In this document: in pieces, positions 1-9,082 of the stretch
How positions within the stretch are numbered: position 1 is the stretch's first letter
How the letters are laid out: each line of letters opens with the position of its first letter
DNA from: Lachnospiraceae bacterium
Lineage (GTDB): Bacteria > Bacillota > Clostridia > Lachnospirales > Lachnospiraceae
Length of the DNA stretch: 48,011 bases
Direction: 5' to 3'
NCBI GenBank assembly: GCA_015057665.1
Contig: SVDY01000015.1
Location: 1-48,011 of the forward strand
Made by a program: the position numbers and the translations under genes
The notes under the pieces: model-generated
What the model saw: only the letters and a program-made list of their open reading frames with translations
Told to the model about the DNA's origin: nothing
The model's database searches: none

Positions 1-110
1 GCCGCTTATACCGTTCTTTTTTGTGAGTCTTAGAATAACTTACCGGATATCACTAACTTCCAGATGAAATCTTTCCAGCCATCACCCTTTGACTCAAAAC
101 CCTATTCTAT

Positions 111-1571
111 TTATCTATGCATGGAGAAAGACTCAACATCCACTTTCATGATGTTTTCGAAGTTCTCTCTGATTCCACGTCCATCGGCTTCTCCGATTAA
201 TTTATCTCTGGATTTTTTGGTAGCTGCGATCGCGTCATGTTTACTTGGTCCTCCAACACATCCGCCCTGACAGATCATGCCTTCGATAAAGTCTGCCGGA
301 AGTTTGCCTGCACGCATGAGAAGAAGTGCTTTTTTACATTCTGCCGCACCGTCGCATACCTGTACCTTTACATCTGTGCTTTCACCCTGATCTTTTAAGC
401 ACTGAATTACAGCCTGTGTTACACCGCCGCTGTTGCCGAAACGCTTACCGAATACACTTGCTTCCTGTGTTTCGTTTGCTTCCGGTTCGCATTTTACTCC
501 TTTTGCACGGAAGATGGCTCTTGTCTCACCAATGGTAAGGACATAGTCTGCATTTCCTTCGATTCCATGACTTGCGGCTTCGCTTTTCTTTGCAACACAA
601 GGTCCTACAAATACAGTTATGGTGTCAGGATCCTGTGCTTTTAACATTCTTGAAATGGCACACATTGGAGATATTGTTGTGGATACATTGTCTTTTAATG
701 CAGGGAAATGTTGATGTACCATGTTTACAAAAGCAGGACAGCAGGATGTTGTCATCTTCTTTCCTTCTTTGTATGCTTCTGCCCATTCCTGTGCTTCATA
801 ATGTGCTGTTAAATCACCGCCAAGTCCCACTTCAATCATGTCTGCAAATCCGGCTTTTTTAAATGCTGTACGAAGAGAAGACATTGTGATATCATGACCG
901 AACTGACCTTCTAAAGCAGGTGCTGCCATTGCAACGACTCTTTTTCCGGCTTTGATTGCTTCTACAATAGGTACAATGGCTGTCTTAGAACCGATTGCCC
1001 CGAATGGACAGCTGTGAATACATGCGCCGCACTGGATACATTTGCTCTCATCAATGACTGCAATGCCTGTCTCTAAATCCACAGTAAGTGCATCCACAGG
1101 ACAGCTCTTTCTGCATGGACGTACCAGTTCCGCAATTGCATTGTATGGACATGCCTGTGCACACTTGCCGCATTCCTTACATTTGGCAGGATCAATATAG
1201 GCTCTCCTTTTACCGATTGTAATTGCTCCAAAGTTACAGGAGTTCTGACATACCTTGCCCATACATTTCTGACAGTTATCGGTTACAACGAAGCGTGTGA
1301 TCGGACAGCCTTCGCAGGCGGCCGGAATAACCTGAATCACATTTTTACTTTCGGATGGAGCCGGATTTTTGCCCTCTGCCAGCTTCATTCTCTGTCTGAT
1401 TACCTCTCGCTCCTTATAAATACAGCAGCGAAAGTTTGCCTGTGGTCCCGGAATCATCATATATGGAATCTGATCTTTTTGTTCCTCATAGGTTCCTTCA
1501 AAACACATCTTCGCCACATGGTATAAAAGCTCATGTTTGATTTTTAATGCTGTTGCATCATTTGTTACCAT
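111..1571 (-). CDS. [FeFe] hydrogenase, group B (monomeric)
   Basis: Ferredoxin-linked iron-only hydrogenase, cytoplasmic, 486 residues with the start used here. Two 4Fe-4S ferredoxin motifs are seen (CKECGKCAQAC near residues 131-141 and CIQCGACIHSCP near 178-188), preceded by further cysteines that may hold another cluster. The H-cluster motifs follow: TSCCPAF near 275, VGPCVAKKSE near 322, and CQGGCVGGPSKH near the C-terminus. The TSCCP motif and compact size fit the group B family of Clostridia rather than the NADH-linked trimeric type. An upstream in-frame ATG at 1778 exists, but the start at 1571 has an AAGGGGG ribosome site 8 bases upstream, and the extra N-terminal residues would run through a dispersed intergenic repeat. 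The physiological electron partner cannot be read from the context. Confidence 0.93.
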   Translation of the reverse strand: MVTNDATALKIKHELLYHVAKMCFEGTYEEQKDQIPYMMIPGPQANFRCCIYKEREVIRQRMKLAEGKNPAPSESKNVIQVIPAACEGCPITRFVVTDNCQKCMGKVCQNSCNFGAITIGKRRAYIDPAKCKECGKCAQACPYNAIAELVRPCRKSCPVDALTVDLETGIAVIDESKCIQCGACIHSCPFGAIGSKTAIVPIVEAIKAGKRVVAMAAPALEGQFGHDITMSSLRTAFKKAGFADMIEVGLGGDLTAHYEAQEWAEAYKEGKKMTTSCCPAFVNMVHQHFPALKDNVSTTISPMCAISRMLKAQDPDTITVFVGPCVAKKSEAASHGIEGNADYVLTIGETRAIFRAKGVKCEPEANETQEASVFGKRFGNSGGVTQAVIQCLKDQGESTDVKVQVCDGAAECKKALLLMRAGKLPADFIEGMICQGGCVGGPSKHDAIAATKKSRDKLIGEADGRGIRENFENIMKVDVESFSMHR

Positions 1572-1620
1572 TTTGTAATCCCCCTTATTCATTTTTTCTA
1601 AGTATTTGGTTAGCCCTGTC

Positions 1621-1672
1621 AGTGAAGTCCCGGTCACGAGACCTGGCGCGGGAGTCCCCGCATCTGATATAT
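1621..1672. repeat. Dispersed hairpin repeat, copy 1
   Basis: This copy has AAGTCCC, six bases, GAGACCT(G), then GCGCGGGA and CATCTGATAT, matching copies at 11795, 22693 and 32222. The stem is imperfect here. It lies in the leader of the hydrogenase gene, about 50 bases upstream of the start. Confidence 0.6.
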
Positions 1673-1810
1673 GATTGATAAATATGTTCCGGCAACTGAC
1701 CTTATGGGTCATCTTTGCCCTTGCCAAAACACATTCTTGAGTCGTCAGTATTTTAGCATTCTTTCTCTTTTCAGGCAATAGACTTACTTGTACTTTTTTC
1801 CATACATAAA

Positions 1811-1836
1811 AAGAAGATGTTTTGCAACATCTTCTT
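1811..1836 (-). terminator. Rho-independent terminator after the J-domain gene
   Basis: Perfect 11-bp stem (AAGAAGATGTT with its complement) around a 4-base loop. On the minus strand it runs into a T-rich tail, directly after the stop codon of the J-domain gene. Confidence 0.85.
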
Positions 1837-1844
1837 ATACTATT

Positions 1845-2561
1845 TTAATAATATATTCTCGGCCCGCAGCACATACCGCTGCCACAGCACATGTTACATG
1901 CCAGATTAAGAAGACACAGCTTCATACAATAGTCGCTTCCGCCCATTGGATATCCGTAACTTCTCTGCTGGGACTGGTACCATCCTCCGCCTCCCTCTAA
2001 CTGGGTGACCAGATTCTGATACTGCCAGTTGTTTGGCTCCAAGGCCAGCGCCTGTTTGGCATGTTCCAGAGCAATCATGTTATTGCCCACCCCTCTGTTA
2101 GCAAGGGCACTGTAGTAATACCAGGCTGAATTTCTATTCTCCATACCGGCAAGCACGTTAAGGGCTTCCTTATAATAGCCGTTGTTGATATAATTGGCTG
2201 CTGCCTTTAAATGGCTCTCTTCCTGAGTTTCGTTTCTTCGGCCTGCCTGCTGATACTGCTGTCCGCCAAAACCAAAACCGAATCCGCCAAAACCAAACGG
2301 ATCATAGTCACCATATGGATTGCCGTTGCCGCTTTGACCGCCATAGCTGCCTTGTCCATATCCGTAACTGTCTGCTTTTCCACTGATAATAGACTCATAT
2401 GCCTGCTGAATTTCCTTAAACTTCTCTTCCGCCTGATCTTTATTCGGATTGTTTATATTGGCGTCCGGGTGATATTTACGGCTTAAAGCTCTATATGCTT
2501 TTTTTACTTCTTCTTGAGATGCACCTCTTTCTAATCCAAGCACCTCATAGGGATCTCTCAT
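1845..2561 (-). CDS. J-domain (DnaJ-like) protein with Cys-rich C-terminus
   Basis: Predicted Hsp70 co-chaperone, 238 residues. Residues 1-70 form a J domain with the essential HPD triad in the segment [10 protein letters not shown] Gly/Tyr/Gln/Phe-rich linker follows, then a helical TPR-like region (motifs such as [14 protein letters not shown] and [15 protein letters not shown]). The C-terminus is cysteine-rich ([12 protein letters not shown]), which may bind metal; this is inference. It lacks the central zinc-finger and substrate domains of true DnaJ. The start at 2561 has an AGGAGG site six bases upstream; the longer reading from 2603 would pass through that site. It lies 42 bases after a DUF5685 gene and is probably co-transcribed with it. 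Confidence 0.88.
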   Translation of the reverse strand: MRDPYEVLGLERGASQEEVKKAYRALSRKYHPDANINNPNKDQAEEKFKEIQQAYESIISGKADSYGYGQGSYGGQSGNGNPYGDYDPFGFGGFGFGFGGQQYQQAGRRNETQEESHLKAAANYINNGYYKEALNVLAGMENRNSAWYYYSALANRGVGNNMIALEHAKQALALEPNNWQYQNLVTQLEGGGGWYQSQQRSYGYPMGGSDYCMKLCLLNLACNMCCGSGMCCGPRIYY

Positions 2562-2603
2562 TCTTTTTCCTCCTGTTTTGGCATCGCTGCCGCCTGTCAG
2601 CAC

Positions 2604-3509
2604 TTATTTACTGCAACGGGAACACTCCTCTTTGCAGTCTTCTGCTGTCCTCTCCTTCCGAATGGCTCCATATTTGGACCACACTCCGGAATATATAATA
2701 TTGCGCAGAATGTCTTCATACCAGATAATCGGCATCATTTCAAAGGCTCCTGCACACTCTGCCATCATCATCTTTAACATGTGCATCACTTTATCATCAA
2801 ACTCTGCAGTTCCATAGACCGGATGCCAGGCTGGAATCTCCATGCCATCCTGTTTATCTTTATACAAAAAAAACGGATTGTATGAACCATCCTTTTCATC
2901 TTTTTCCACATCTTCGTAAGCATCCATCAGATAGATGAATTTGCCAAGATAAAATCCAAGATTGTAAAGAGGCTTCTTCCACTCATCCTCTTTCCACAGG
3001 AAGAGCTCTCCCATGATTTCTCCGAAAATGCCGGCCATCTGATCTGCATTCAGATTTTTCTTTTTCTCAGCAATCCTCAGTTCCGAAAGTTTTTCTTTTA
3101 CGATCTTCATCTTGTTCGGATAGAGTGGTTCCAGCCTCTTGATTTCTTTTTTTAATAATCGGCCGTAGAGATAACCGGTCTTTTTCTTCTCATCTTCCCA
3201 GTCATCTATACATTTATAATAAGTGAGAATAATATTCATATCCGCACAATAATCGGATACTGCATTCCTTCTCTCCAAATGTTTCTTTGCCGGATGAGCA
3301 ATGCATCTGCACAGCTTTTCCTTTGGTTCAAGCTCGTAAAGAGCCGTCAGAACCATCACCAGAAAAGTCATATCATAGCTCAAGGTAAGCTGGCTTCTTC
3401 TGCCGCCTGCTTCTTTTAAACTTCTGCAAAGACCACAGTAATAGGAGTGATACATGTCATAATCTTTGAACTTCATCTCTCCCTGATTAATTACTACATA
3501 GCCAAACAT
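2604..3509 (-). CDS. DUF5685 family protein
   Basis: Recognised as the DUF5685 family of unknown function, 301 residues. The N-terminus carries a conserved-looking YCGLCRSLK motif near residues 24-32, and further cysteines occur in the first 90 residues (KLCRCIAH, DYCADMN). The C-terminus ends in CKEECSRCSK, so a metal site is possible. No signal peptide or clear membrane segment is seen. The middle is rich in Lys, Glu and aromatic residues and probably helical. Pairing with a J-domain gene immediately downstream suggests a linked role in protein folding or assembly, but the function is not known. Confidence 0.75.
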   Translation of the reverse strand: MFGYVVINQGEMKFKDYDMYHSYYCGLCRSLKEAGGRRSQLTLSYDMTFLVMVLTALYELEPKEKLCRCIAHPAKKHLERRNAVSDYCADMNIILTYYKCIDDWEDEKKKTGYLYGRLLKKEIKRLEPLYPNKMKIVKEKLSELRIAEKKKNLNADQMAGIFGEIMGELFLWKEDEWKKPLYNLGFYLGKFIYLMDAYEDVEKDEKDGSYNPFFLYKDKQDGMEIPAWHPVYGTAEFDDKVMHMLKMMMAECAGAFEMMPIIWYEDILRNIIYSGVWSKYGAIRKERTAEDCKEECSRCSK

Positions 3510-3561
3510 TCCTTCACACCTTTCTTCTGCAATGATATGTTATCAGGGTCAAAACATGATA

Positions 3562-3972
3562 TCAGGTTTTCTTGATAAACTTCGTTCTGCACTTTGGACA
3601 GGAAATCTCAATCTTTCCTTTTCCTTTTGGAACACGGATTTTCTGTTTACATCCCGGACAGGAATAAATGCGGTGTGTCTTTCTCTGGTTTGCGTAGTTT
3701 TTTTCTCTGTTAATTCTTCCTAAAATACTGTTTTTAAAGGACAAATACTTCTGATTCTCCGCCCATCGTTTGCTGTGATTTCTGGAAAACATACGGACAT
3801 AAGAATAAATCAAGAATGCCCACATGGCAATGCTTAAAATAGTATCCACAATACCGCCTGTAAACCAGGTAAGAACCGCACAGACAACCATGGCAATCAA
3901 CATGGCTTTATTCAGTTCGTCGGAGCCGTATCTCCCCTGCATAAATCTGTAAAGTTTTTCTTTCAATCTCAT
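3562..3972 (-). CDS. Small membrane protein with C-terminal zinc ribbon
   Basis: 136 residues with the start used here. Two hydrophobic segments in the first half (AMLIAMVVCAVLTWFTGG and TILSIAMWAFLIYSYV) are followed by a basic stretch and a zinc ribbon with CPGCKQK and CPKCRTK near the C-terminus. The ATG at 3972 has an AAGGA site 9 bases upstream; a second ATG at 3981 is too close to that site. Function unknown. It precedes the DUF5685/J-domain pair on the same strand, with a 52-base gap, so it may share their transcript. Confidence 0.7.
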   Translation of the reverse strand: MRLKEKLYRFMQGRYGSDELNKAMLIAMVVCAVLTWFTGGIVDTILSIAMWAFLIYSYVRMFSRNHSKRWAENQKYLSFKNSILGRINREKNYANQRKTHRIYSCPGCKQKIRVPKGKGKIEISCPKCRTKFIKKT

Positions 3973-4151
3973 TTTCTCCATTCCTTTCAACTTCGTCATA
4001 TAATAGACAAATCCATTAATACCATAGTATATCGATACTATATTTCCACGTCAACGGAGAATTTGTGTCATTTCTGTGTTAAATCTGTGTTTTCCATATC
4101 CGGATATCTTATGAATACATAAACAGATAAACAATTCTGTATCCACTGCAT

Positions 4152-5054
4152 TTATTTTTGTTTCTTTTCCGGCATTTGGGCAATCAAGATTGCACCAAAC
4201 ATGACTGCACATCCAATCAGCTCCCTCGCTGACAGCTTCTGATTCAGAAGCATCCATCCCGCAAGAACGGAGATGCAAGATTCCAAACTGAGAATCAGAG
4301 AGGCTACCGTTGGATTCATATCTTTCTGACCCACAATCTGCAGTGTATAAGCAACACCGCAGGACAAGATTCCCGCATAGAGAATCGGCAATTTCGCCTG
4401 CCAGATTGCTGCCCAAGCAGGATTTTCAAATATAAACATGAATACAGAAGAAATCATGCCGCTTACTAAAAATTGAATACAGGACATGCGAACGCCATCC
4501 ACAAGCACGGTAAAATGATCGATTACAAGAATATGCCCCGCAAAAAGAACGGCACATCCAAGTACAAACAGATCTCCTTTACCAAAACTGAAAGAGTCTG
4601 TCATGCAAAGCAGATAAAGTCCAATCACAGCCAGAATAACAGAGAACCAAATCCCAATCCCTGTCTTCTTTCCAAGAAAAATACCAAGAATCGGTACAAG
4701 CACAATATAACAGGCTGTAATAAAACCGGCTTTCCCTACTGTTGTATATAAAATGCCAAATTGCTGCATATTGGACGCGGCACATAAGAAAAGACCACAC
4801 AGAACTCCTCCTGTAAGCAGTGTTTTCCGTTCCATCTTATCTTCCGGCAGCAATTTTGTCTTTTTTTCACCATTCAGTTTTCCGAGCAAAAAAATACAAG
4901 GAATCAAAACGATTCCTCCAAGAAGGCTTCTGACCGCATTAAATGTAAAGGGTCCCACGTATTCCATTCCCACACTCTGGGCAACGAAGGCCACACCCCA
5001 GATTACTGCTGCAAGCAGCAGTAATAAGGAGTTTCTTAATTGTGTCTTTCTCAT
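4152..5054 (-). CDS. EamA/DMT-superfamily transporter
   Basis: Integral membrane exporter of the drug/metabolite transporter superfamily, 300 residues, the usual length for two EamA repeats. About ten hydrophobic segments are visible, beginning with SLLLLLAAVIWGVAFVAQSV. The second EamA half carries a typical SLESCISVLAGWMLLNQKLS ending. The substrate cannot be predicted from the sequence; relatives export amino acids or other small metabolites. GGAGA lies 6 bases before the ATG. The gene lies 29 bases after the aldo/keto reductase stop, so the two may be co-transcribed. Confidence 0.88.
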   Translation of the reverse strand: MRKTQLRNSLLLLLAAVIWGVAFVAQSVGMEYVGPFTFNAVRSLLGGIVLIPCIFLLGKLNGEKKTKLLPEDKMERKTLLTGGVLCGLFLCAASNMQQFGILYTTVGKAGFITACYIVLVPILGIFLGKKTGIGIWFSVILAVIGLYLLCMTDSFSFGKGDLFVLGCAVLFAGHILVIDHFTVLVDGVRMSCIQFLVSGMISSVFMFIFENPAWAAIWQAKLPILYAGILSCGVAYTLQIVGQKDMNPTVASLILSLESCISVLAGWMLLNQKLSARELIGCAVMFGAILIAQMPEKKQK

Positions 5055-5083
5055 AAATGTCTCCTGTCAAATAGGTTAAGCTG

Positions 5084-6196
5084 TTATGCTTCCAGATCAG
5101 CCGCAACCCTCTTTAAATCTTCACGGATGGCAATATGCTGTGGACATGCCTCTTCACACTTGCCGCATTCCTTGCAAAATGTTGCTTTTGCTTCTCCAAG
5201 ATTGTTGTAACGGCGTTTGCCATTGCCATCCTGATACATGCTTTCGTCGTTCCAGAAACGGAAATTCTTTGGAATGTCAACGCCAAATGGACATGGCATA
5301 CAATATGCACATGCAGTACAACGGCTCTTCTGCTTATCTTCAATCAGTTTTTTAATATTTACGAATAATTCTCTTTCTTCTTCGCTTAACGGACCAGCAT
5401 TGGATAATGTATGTACGTTGTCTTCTAACTGTTCCATGGTACCCATTCCGCTTAAGATGACTTTGATTTCGGAATGGTCCGCAAGGAATTTTAAAGCCCA
5501 GGATGCTGTGGAAGCTTCCGGATCTCTTTCTTTAAAATGTTCTGTAATGTCCGCAGGAAGATTAGCTAAAGCACCGCCTCTGATTGGTTCCATAATAACT
5601 ACCGGAATTCCCATCTGGCCTGCTAATTTTAATCCTCTGCGTCCTGCCTGATAATTTACATCCATGTAATTATACTGGATCTGGCAGAAATCCCATGGGT
5701 GAGCTTTTAAGATTTTTTCAAATGCTTCATAGCTGTCATGGAAGGAAAAACCGATATGGCGGATTCTTCCTTCTGCTTTAAACTGTAATAATTTTTCAAA
5801 AACGTGAAGGTTTTCTGTTTTTTCAAATTCTTCTCCGTCCATAGCATGCATCAGATAAAAATCAATGTAATCAGTCCGAAGCTTTTCTAACTGTTCTTCA
5901 AAGAGACGTTCTACATCGGCTTCCTCTTTTACAAGCCATACAGGAAGCTTTGTTGCAAGATAAAAACTTTCTCTTTCATATTTCTGAAGATATTCACCTA
6001 AGAATAATTCACTCTCTTTGTTATGATAAGTATAAGCGGTATCATAATATGTGACACCTTCCTGCATTGCCTTATCTAACAGTGCCCCTGCCTTTTCTCT
6101 GTCGATTGTTCCGTCTTCATTTTTTGGAAATCTCATACATCCGTAGCCAAGTAAAGATGGAGATACTTCCGCTTTGTCCCATGTTCTGTATTCCAT
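5084..6196 (-). CDS. Aldo/keto reductase with C-terminal 4Fe-4S ferredoxin domain
   Basis: Cytoplasmic oxidoreductase of 370 residues. The N-terminal TIM barrel has aldo/keto reductase landmarks: YYDTAYTYHN (Asp/Tyr of the catalytic tetrad), LATKLP (Lys) and FYLMHAMD (His). After residue ~285 comes a ferredoxin-like segment with CTACAYCMPCPFG and CKECGKCEEACPQH, enough for two 4Fe-4S clusters. This fused architecture is common in anaerobic Firmicutes, where it probably takes electrons from ferredoxin as well as NADPH; that is inference. Substrate unknown. A GGAGG site precedes the ATG. Confidence 0.92.
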   Translation of the reverse strand: MEYRTWDKAEVSPSLLGYGCMRFPKNEDGTIDREKAGALLDKAMQEGVTYYDTAYTYHNKESELFLGEYLQKYERESFYLATKLPVWLVKEEADVERLFEEQLEKLRTDYIDFYLMHAMDGEEFEKTENLHVFEKLLQFKAEGRIRHIGFSFHDSYEAFEKILKAHPWDFCQIQYNYMDVNYQAGRRGLKLAGQMGIPVVIMEPIRGGALANLPADITEHFKERDPEASTASWALKFLADHSEIKVILSGMGTMEQLEDNVHTLSNAGPLSEEERELFVNIKKLIEDKQKSRCTACAYCMPCPFGVDIPKNFRFWNDESMYQDGNGKRRYNNLGEAKATFCKECGKCEEACPQHIAIREDLKRVAADLEA

Positions 6197-6231
6197 AACA
6201 CCCTCCTGAAATCATAGTTTTCCCTTACGTT

Positions 6232-6272
6232 TCTCATGCATTGCCATTCACATCTCATGCATTGCCATTCAC
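6232..6272. repeat. Two tandem copies of a 20-21 bp direct repeat
   Basis: The 20-mer TCTCATGCATTGCCATTCAC occurs twice with a 21-base period, just upstream of the aldo/keto reductase gene. The copies are identical. No function is evident; it could be a slippage product or a doubled binding site. Confidence 0.8.
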
Positions 6273-6340
6273 GCAGGTACTCTTCCTGTTTTTATAATTC
6301 ATACACAAATACAATCTGTGTTTAAATCCCTGTTTTCCAG

Positions 6341-6376
6341 AAAGAGGTTGCCGCATATCATTGCAGCAACCTCTTT
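6341..6376. terminator. Hairpin terminator between glyA and the reductase gene
   Basis: Perfect 11-bp stem AAAGAGGTTGC with its complement and a 14-base loop, just past the glyA stop. The ends are T-rich, so it could terminate in either direction. Confidence 0.75.
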
Positions 6377-6394
6377 TCATCTATTGTACTATTT

Positions 6395-7630
6395 TTATTT
6401 ATAAATCGGATATTTGTCAGTTAAGGATTTTACGATTGCTTTCGCTTCTTCTGATTTACCATCCATAACTGCAAGCTTGATTGCTTCTGCAACCTGTTCC
6501 ATATCTTCTTCCACAAGACCTCTGGAAGTAACAGCAGGTGTACCGAGGCGAACACCGCTTGTTACGAATGGAGACTTTGAATCGTTTGGAACTGTATTCT
6601 TATTACATGTAATGTTGACACTGTCGAGAACTTTCTCAGTAGCCTTTCCTGTTAAACCAAGGTTCTGCAGATCAAGAAGCATAAGGTGGTTGTCTGTGCC
6701 GCCGGATACGATATTGAAACCTCTGGCAATTAATGCATCTGCAAGAGCAGCCGCATTTTTTACAACCTGTTTCTGGTATGCTTTGAATTCATCTGTTAAT
6801 GCTTCTTTGAAACATACTGCCTTGCCGGCGATCACATGCATCAAAGGTCCGCCCTGAATACCAGGGAAGATTGCTTTATTAAAGTTAAATCTGTCTGCAG
6901 CTTCCTGATTGCATAAGATCATACCGCCTCTAGGTCCGCGAAGTGTCTTGTGTGTCGTAGTTGTCACAACGTGTGCATAAGGGATTGGGCTTTCATGTTC
7001 CCCTGCAGCTACAAGACCTGCAATGTGTGCCATATCTACCATGAGAACTGCGCCCACTTCGTCTGCAATTTCACGGAATCTCTTAAAGTCAATCTTTCTT
7101 GCATATGCGCTGGCACCGGCAACGATAAGTTTTGGCTGGCATTCTAAGGCAATTCGTCTTACTTCTTCGTAATCAATGACACCGTTGTCATTCACTCCGT
7201 AAGATACTGCATTGTAATTCTTGCCGGACATATTTACCGGACTTCCGTGAGTCAGGTGTCCGCCATGGTCTAAGTTCATGCCCATAAAGGTATCGCCTGG
7301 TTCTAATACTGCGAAGAAGACAGCCATGTTAGCCTGTGCACCGGAATGAGGCTGAACATTTACATAGTCACATCCGAACAGTTCTTTCGCACGTTCGATT
7401 GCAAGATTTTCCACTACGTCTACATGTTCACATCCGCCATAATATCTTTTACCCGGATAGCCTTCTGCATATTTGTTGGTCAGATGGCTGCCCATGGCTG
7501 CTAACACTGCCTCTGATACAAGATTCTCAGAAGCAATTAATTCTAAGTTGTCACGCTGTCTGGTAAGTTCTGCATCCATTGCTGCAGCAACTTCCGGGTC
7601 AAAATTTCTTACTACATCATAGTTCATCAT
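6395..7630 (-). CDS. glyA: Serine hydroxymethyltransferase
   Basis: PLP enzyme converting serine and tetrahydrofolate to glycine and 5,10-methylene-THF; the main one-carbon source for purine and thymidylate synthesis. 411 residues, normal length. Visible landmarks are LIASENLVS near the N-terminus, [29 protein letters not shown], and the PLP-lysine motif [16 protein letters not shown]. The start at 7630 has AAGGAG about 10 bases upstream; a second ATG follows directly, so the true start may be one codon later. It lies 27 bases downstream of a Fur-family regulator gene and ends at a hairpin terminator. Confidence 0.97.
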   Translation of the reverse strand: MMNYDVVRNFDPEVAAAMDAELTRQRDNLELIASENLVSEAVLAAMGSHLTNKYAEGYPGKRYYGGCEHVDVVENLAIERAKELFGCDYVNVQPHSGAQANMAVFFAVLEPGDTFMGMNLDHGGHLTHGSPVNMSGKNYNAVSYGVNDNGVIDYEEVRRIALECQPKLIVAGASAYARKIDFKRFREIADEVGAVLMVDMAHIAGLVAAGEHESPIPYAHVVTTTTHKTLRGPRGGMILCNQEAADRFNFNKAIFPGIQGGPLMHVIAGKAVCFKEALTDEFKAYQKQVVKNAAALADALIARGFNIVSGGTDNHLMLLDLQNLGLTGKATEKVLDSVNITCNKNTVPNDSKSPFVTSGVRLGTPAVTSRGLVEEDMEQVAEAIKLAVMDGKSEEAKAIVKSLTDKYPIYK

Positions 7631-7657
7631 TCTTCCAGTACTCCTTCTAATGTCTCT

Positions 7658-8131
7658 CTAATTCATGTCTTTTTTATGTCTGTGGCAGGTACATTCACAT
7701 TCTTTTTCTTCTGCCTGCTCCATGCCCCTGCAGGATGCGCACATTCCATAATATACAGTACGGCTTTCATCTACAAGGAAGCCATGTTCTTTCAGCATGT
7801 GTTCCGCCACATGATCCAGTTCATGACAGGTAATGTGAAAAAGTCTGCCGCAGGAAACGCATTTTAAATGATAATGGCAGCGGCAGTTTGCCATATCTTC
7901 CGCATACTGATAACAGGCTTTCCGCCGGTCATCTGTCTGATACTTTCGTACCATCTCCTGTTTTTCCAGCAGATCCAGATAACGGTACACGGTGGCTTTA
8001 CCCACTGGCGTTCCGTGATCAGCCAGATATTCCAGGATCATGTCTGCTGTCACATGCTCTCCCTGGCTCTGTTTTAAGAATTCCAGAATCAGGTCTCGCT
8101 GTTTTGTATTATAATTTGATATTCTTGCCAT
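7658..8131 (-). CDS. Fur-family metal- or peroxide-responsive regulator
   Basis: DNA-binding repressor of the Fur/PerR/Zur superfamily, 157 residues. The winged-helix domain includes GKATVYRYLDLLEKQ near residues 44-58. The metal-binding half has HYH at 86-88, CVSC at 91-94, TCHELDH near 101-107 and CASC at 131-134, giving a structural Cys4 zinc site. The C-terminal tail is rich in Cys and His (ECECTCHRHKK). Which metal or signal is sensed cannot be told. No strong Shine-Dalgarno sequence precedes the ATG, which lies only 9 bases after the transketolase C-subunit stop, so translational coupling is likely. Confidence 0.9.
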   Translation of the reverse strand: MARISNYNTKQRDLILEFLKQSQGEHVTADMILEYLADHGTPVGKATVYRYLDLLEKQEMVRKYQTDDRRKACYQYAEDMANCRCHYHLKCVSCGRLFHITCHELDHVAEHMLKEHGFLVDESRTVYYGMCASCRGMEQAEEKECECTCHRHKKDMN

Positions 8132-8140
8132 TTTGAAAAA

Positions 8141-9082
8141 TTATTTTAAGAATTCTTTAATCTGTTCGTATACGCCAGGTCCGTCTAACTTAAATGCTGC
8201 AAGTAAGTCAAGCGCCGGGCCGGAGTAACCATATACGTCCTGAACACCGATCTTCTTCACTACTGCAGGACATTTCTCACATACAACGTCACATACTGCA
8301 CTTCCAAGGCCGCCGATTACACTGTGTTCTTCCACAGTAACGATCTTGCCGCATTCCTTTGCAGCTTTTACGATAATGTCTTCATCGATTGGTTTAATTG
8401 TATGGATGTTGATTACTCTTGCATTGATACCGTCTGCAGCTAACATCTCTGCTGCAGTCTGTGAACTTTCCACGCAAAGACCGGTCGCAATGATTGCAAC
8501 GTCGTTACCTTCACGAAGTGTCATGCCTTTGCCCCATTCAAATTTGTAATCCGGATGGTCATTGATCACAGGAACTGCAAGGCGTCCAAGACGAATGTAT
8601 ACAGGTCCTTTGTATTCTGCTGCTGCTCTTACACATGCTTTTGTCTCAATATCATCGGACGGACACATAACTACCATACCTGGAATGGATCTCATAAGAG
8701 CTAAGTCTTCACAGCACTGGTGTGTTGCACCGTCTTCCCCAACAGAAACACCTGCGTGGCTTGCGCAGATCTTCACGTTAAGGCGTGGATATCCGATAGA
8801 GTTTCTAATCTGTTCATAGTTTCTGCCTGTTGCAAACATGGCAAAAGAACTCATAAACGGAATCATGCCGGAGGCTGCAAGACCTGCACTGATGCTTGCC
8901 ATATTGGCTTCCGCAATACCACAGTTAATAAATCTCTCTGGAAATTCTTTGCCGAATACGCCGGAGTTTGTGGAACCTGCAAGGTCAGCGTCCAATGCTA
9001 CGATTCTATCGTTTTCTCTGCCAAGTTCAGCAAGGGTTTTACCGTAACTTACTCGTGTTGCGATTCTCTTTACTTCTGACAT
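8141..9082 (-). CDS. Transketolase, C-terminal subunit
   Basis: Second half of a split thiamine-diphosphate transketolase, 313 residues, the normal length. It supplies the pyrimidine-binding and C-terminal domains (GIAEANMASISAGLAASG, HAGVSVGEDGATHQ, VTVEEHSVIGGLGSAV). The gene overlaps the N-terminal subunit by 13 bases, which suggests coupled translation of a heteromeric enzyme acting in the non-oxidative pentose phosphate pathway. A DXS-like or sugar-specific role is possible for split transketolases, but nothing here favours it. Confidence 0.95.
   Translation of the reverse strand: MSEVKRIATRVSYGKTLAELGRENDRIVALDADLAGSTNSGVFGKEFPERFINCGIAEANMASISAGLAASGMIPFMSSFAMFATGRNYEQIRNSIGYPRLNVKICASHAGVSVGEDGATHQCCEDLALMRSIPGMVVMCPSDDIETKACVRAAAEYKGPVYIRLGRLAVPVINDHPDYKFEWGKGMTLREGNDVAIIATGLCVESSQTAAEMLAADGINARVINIHTIKPIDEDIIVKAAKECGKIVTVEEHSVIGGLGSAVCDVVCEKCPAVVKKIGVQDVYGYSGPALDLLAAFKLDGPGVYEQIKEFLK

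Noticed and set aside
1572-1778. N-terminal extension of the hydrogenase to the ATG at 1778
   Set aside because: It would translate a dispersed intergenic repeat, and a good ribosome site lies before the 1571 start.
4051-4416. Minus-strand 121-codon frame
   Set aside because: It overlaps the EamA gene in another frame and has no recognisable features.
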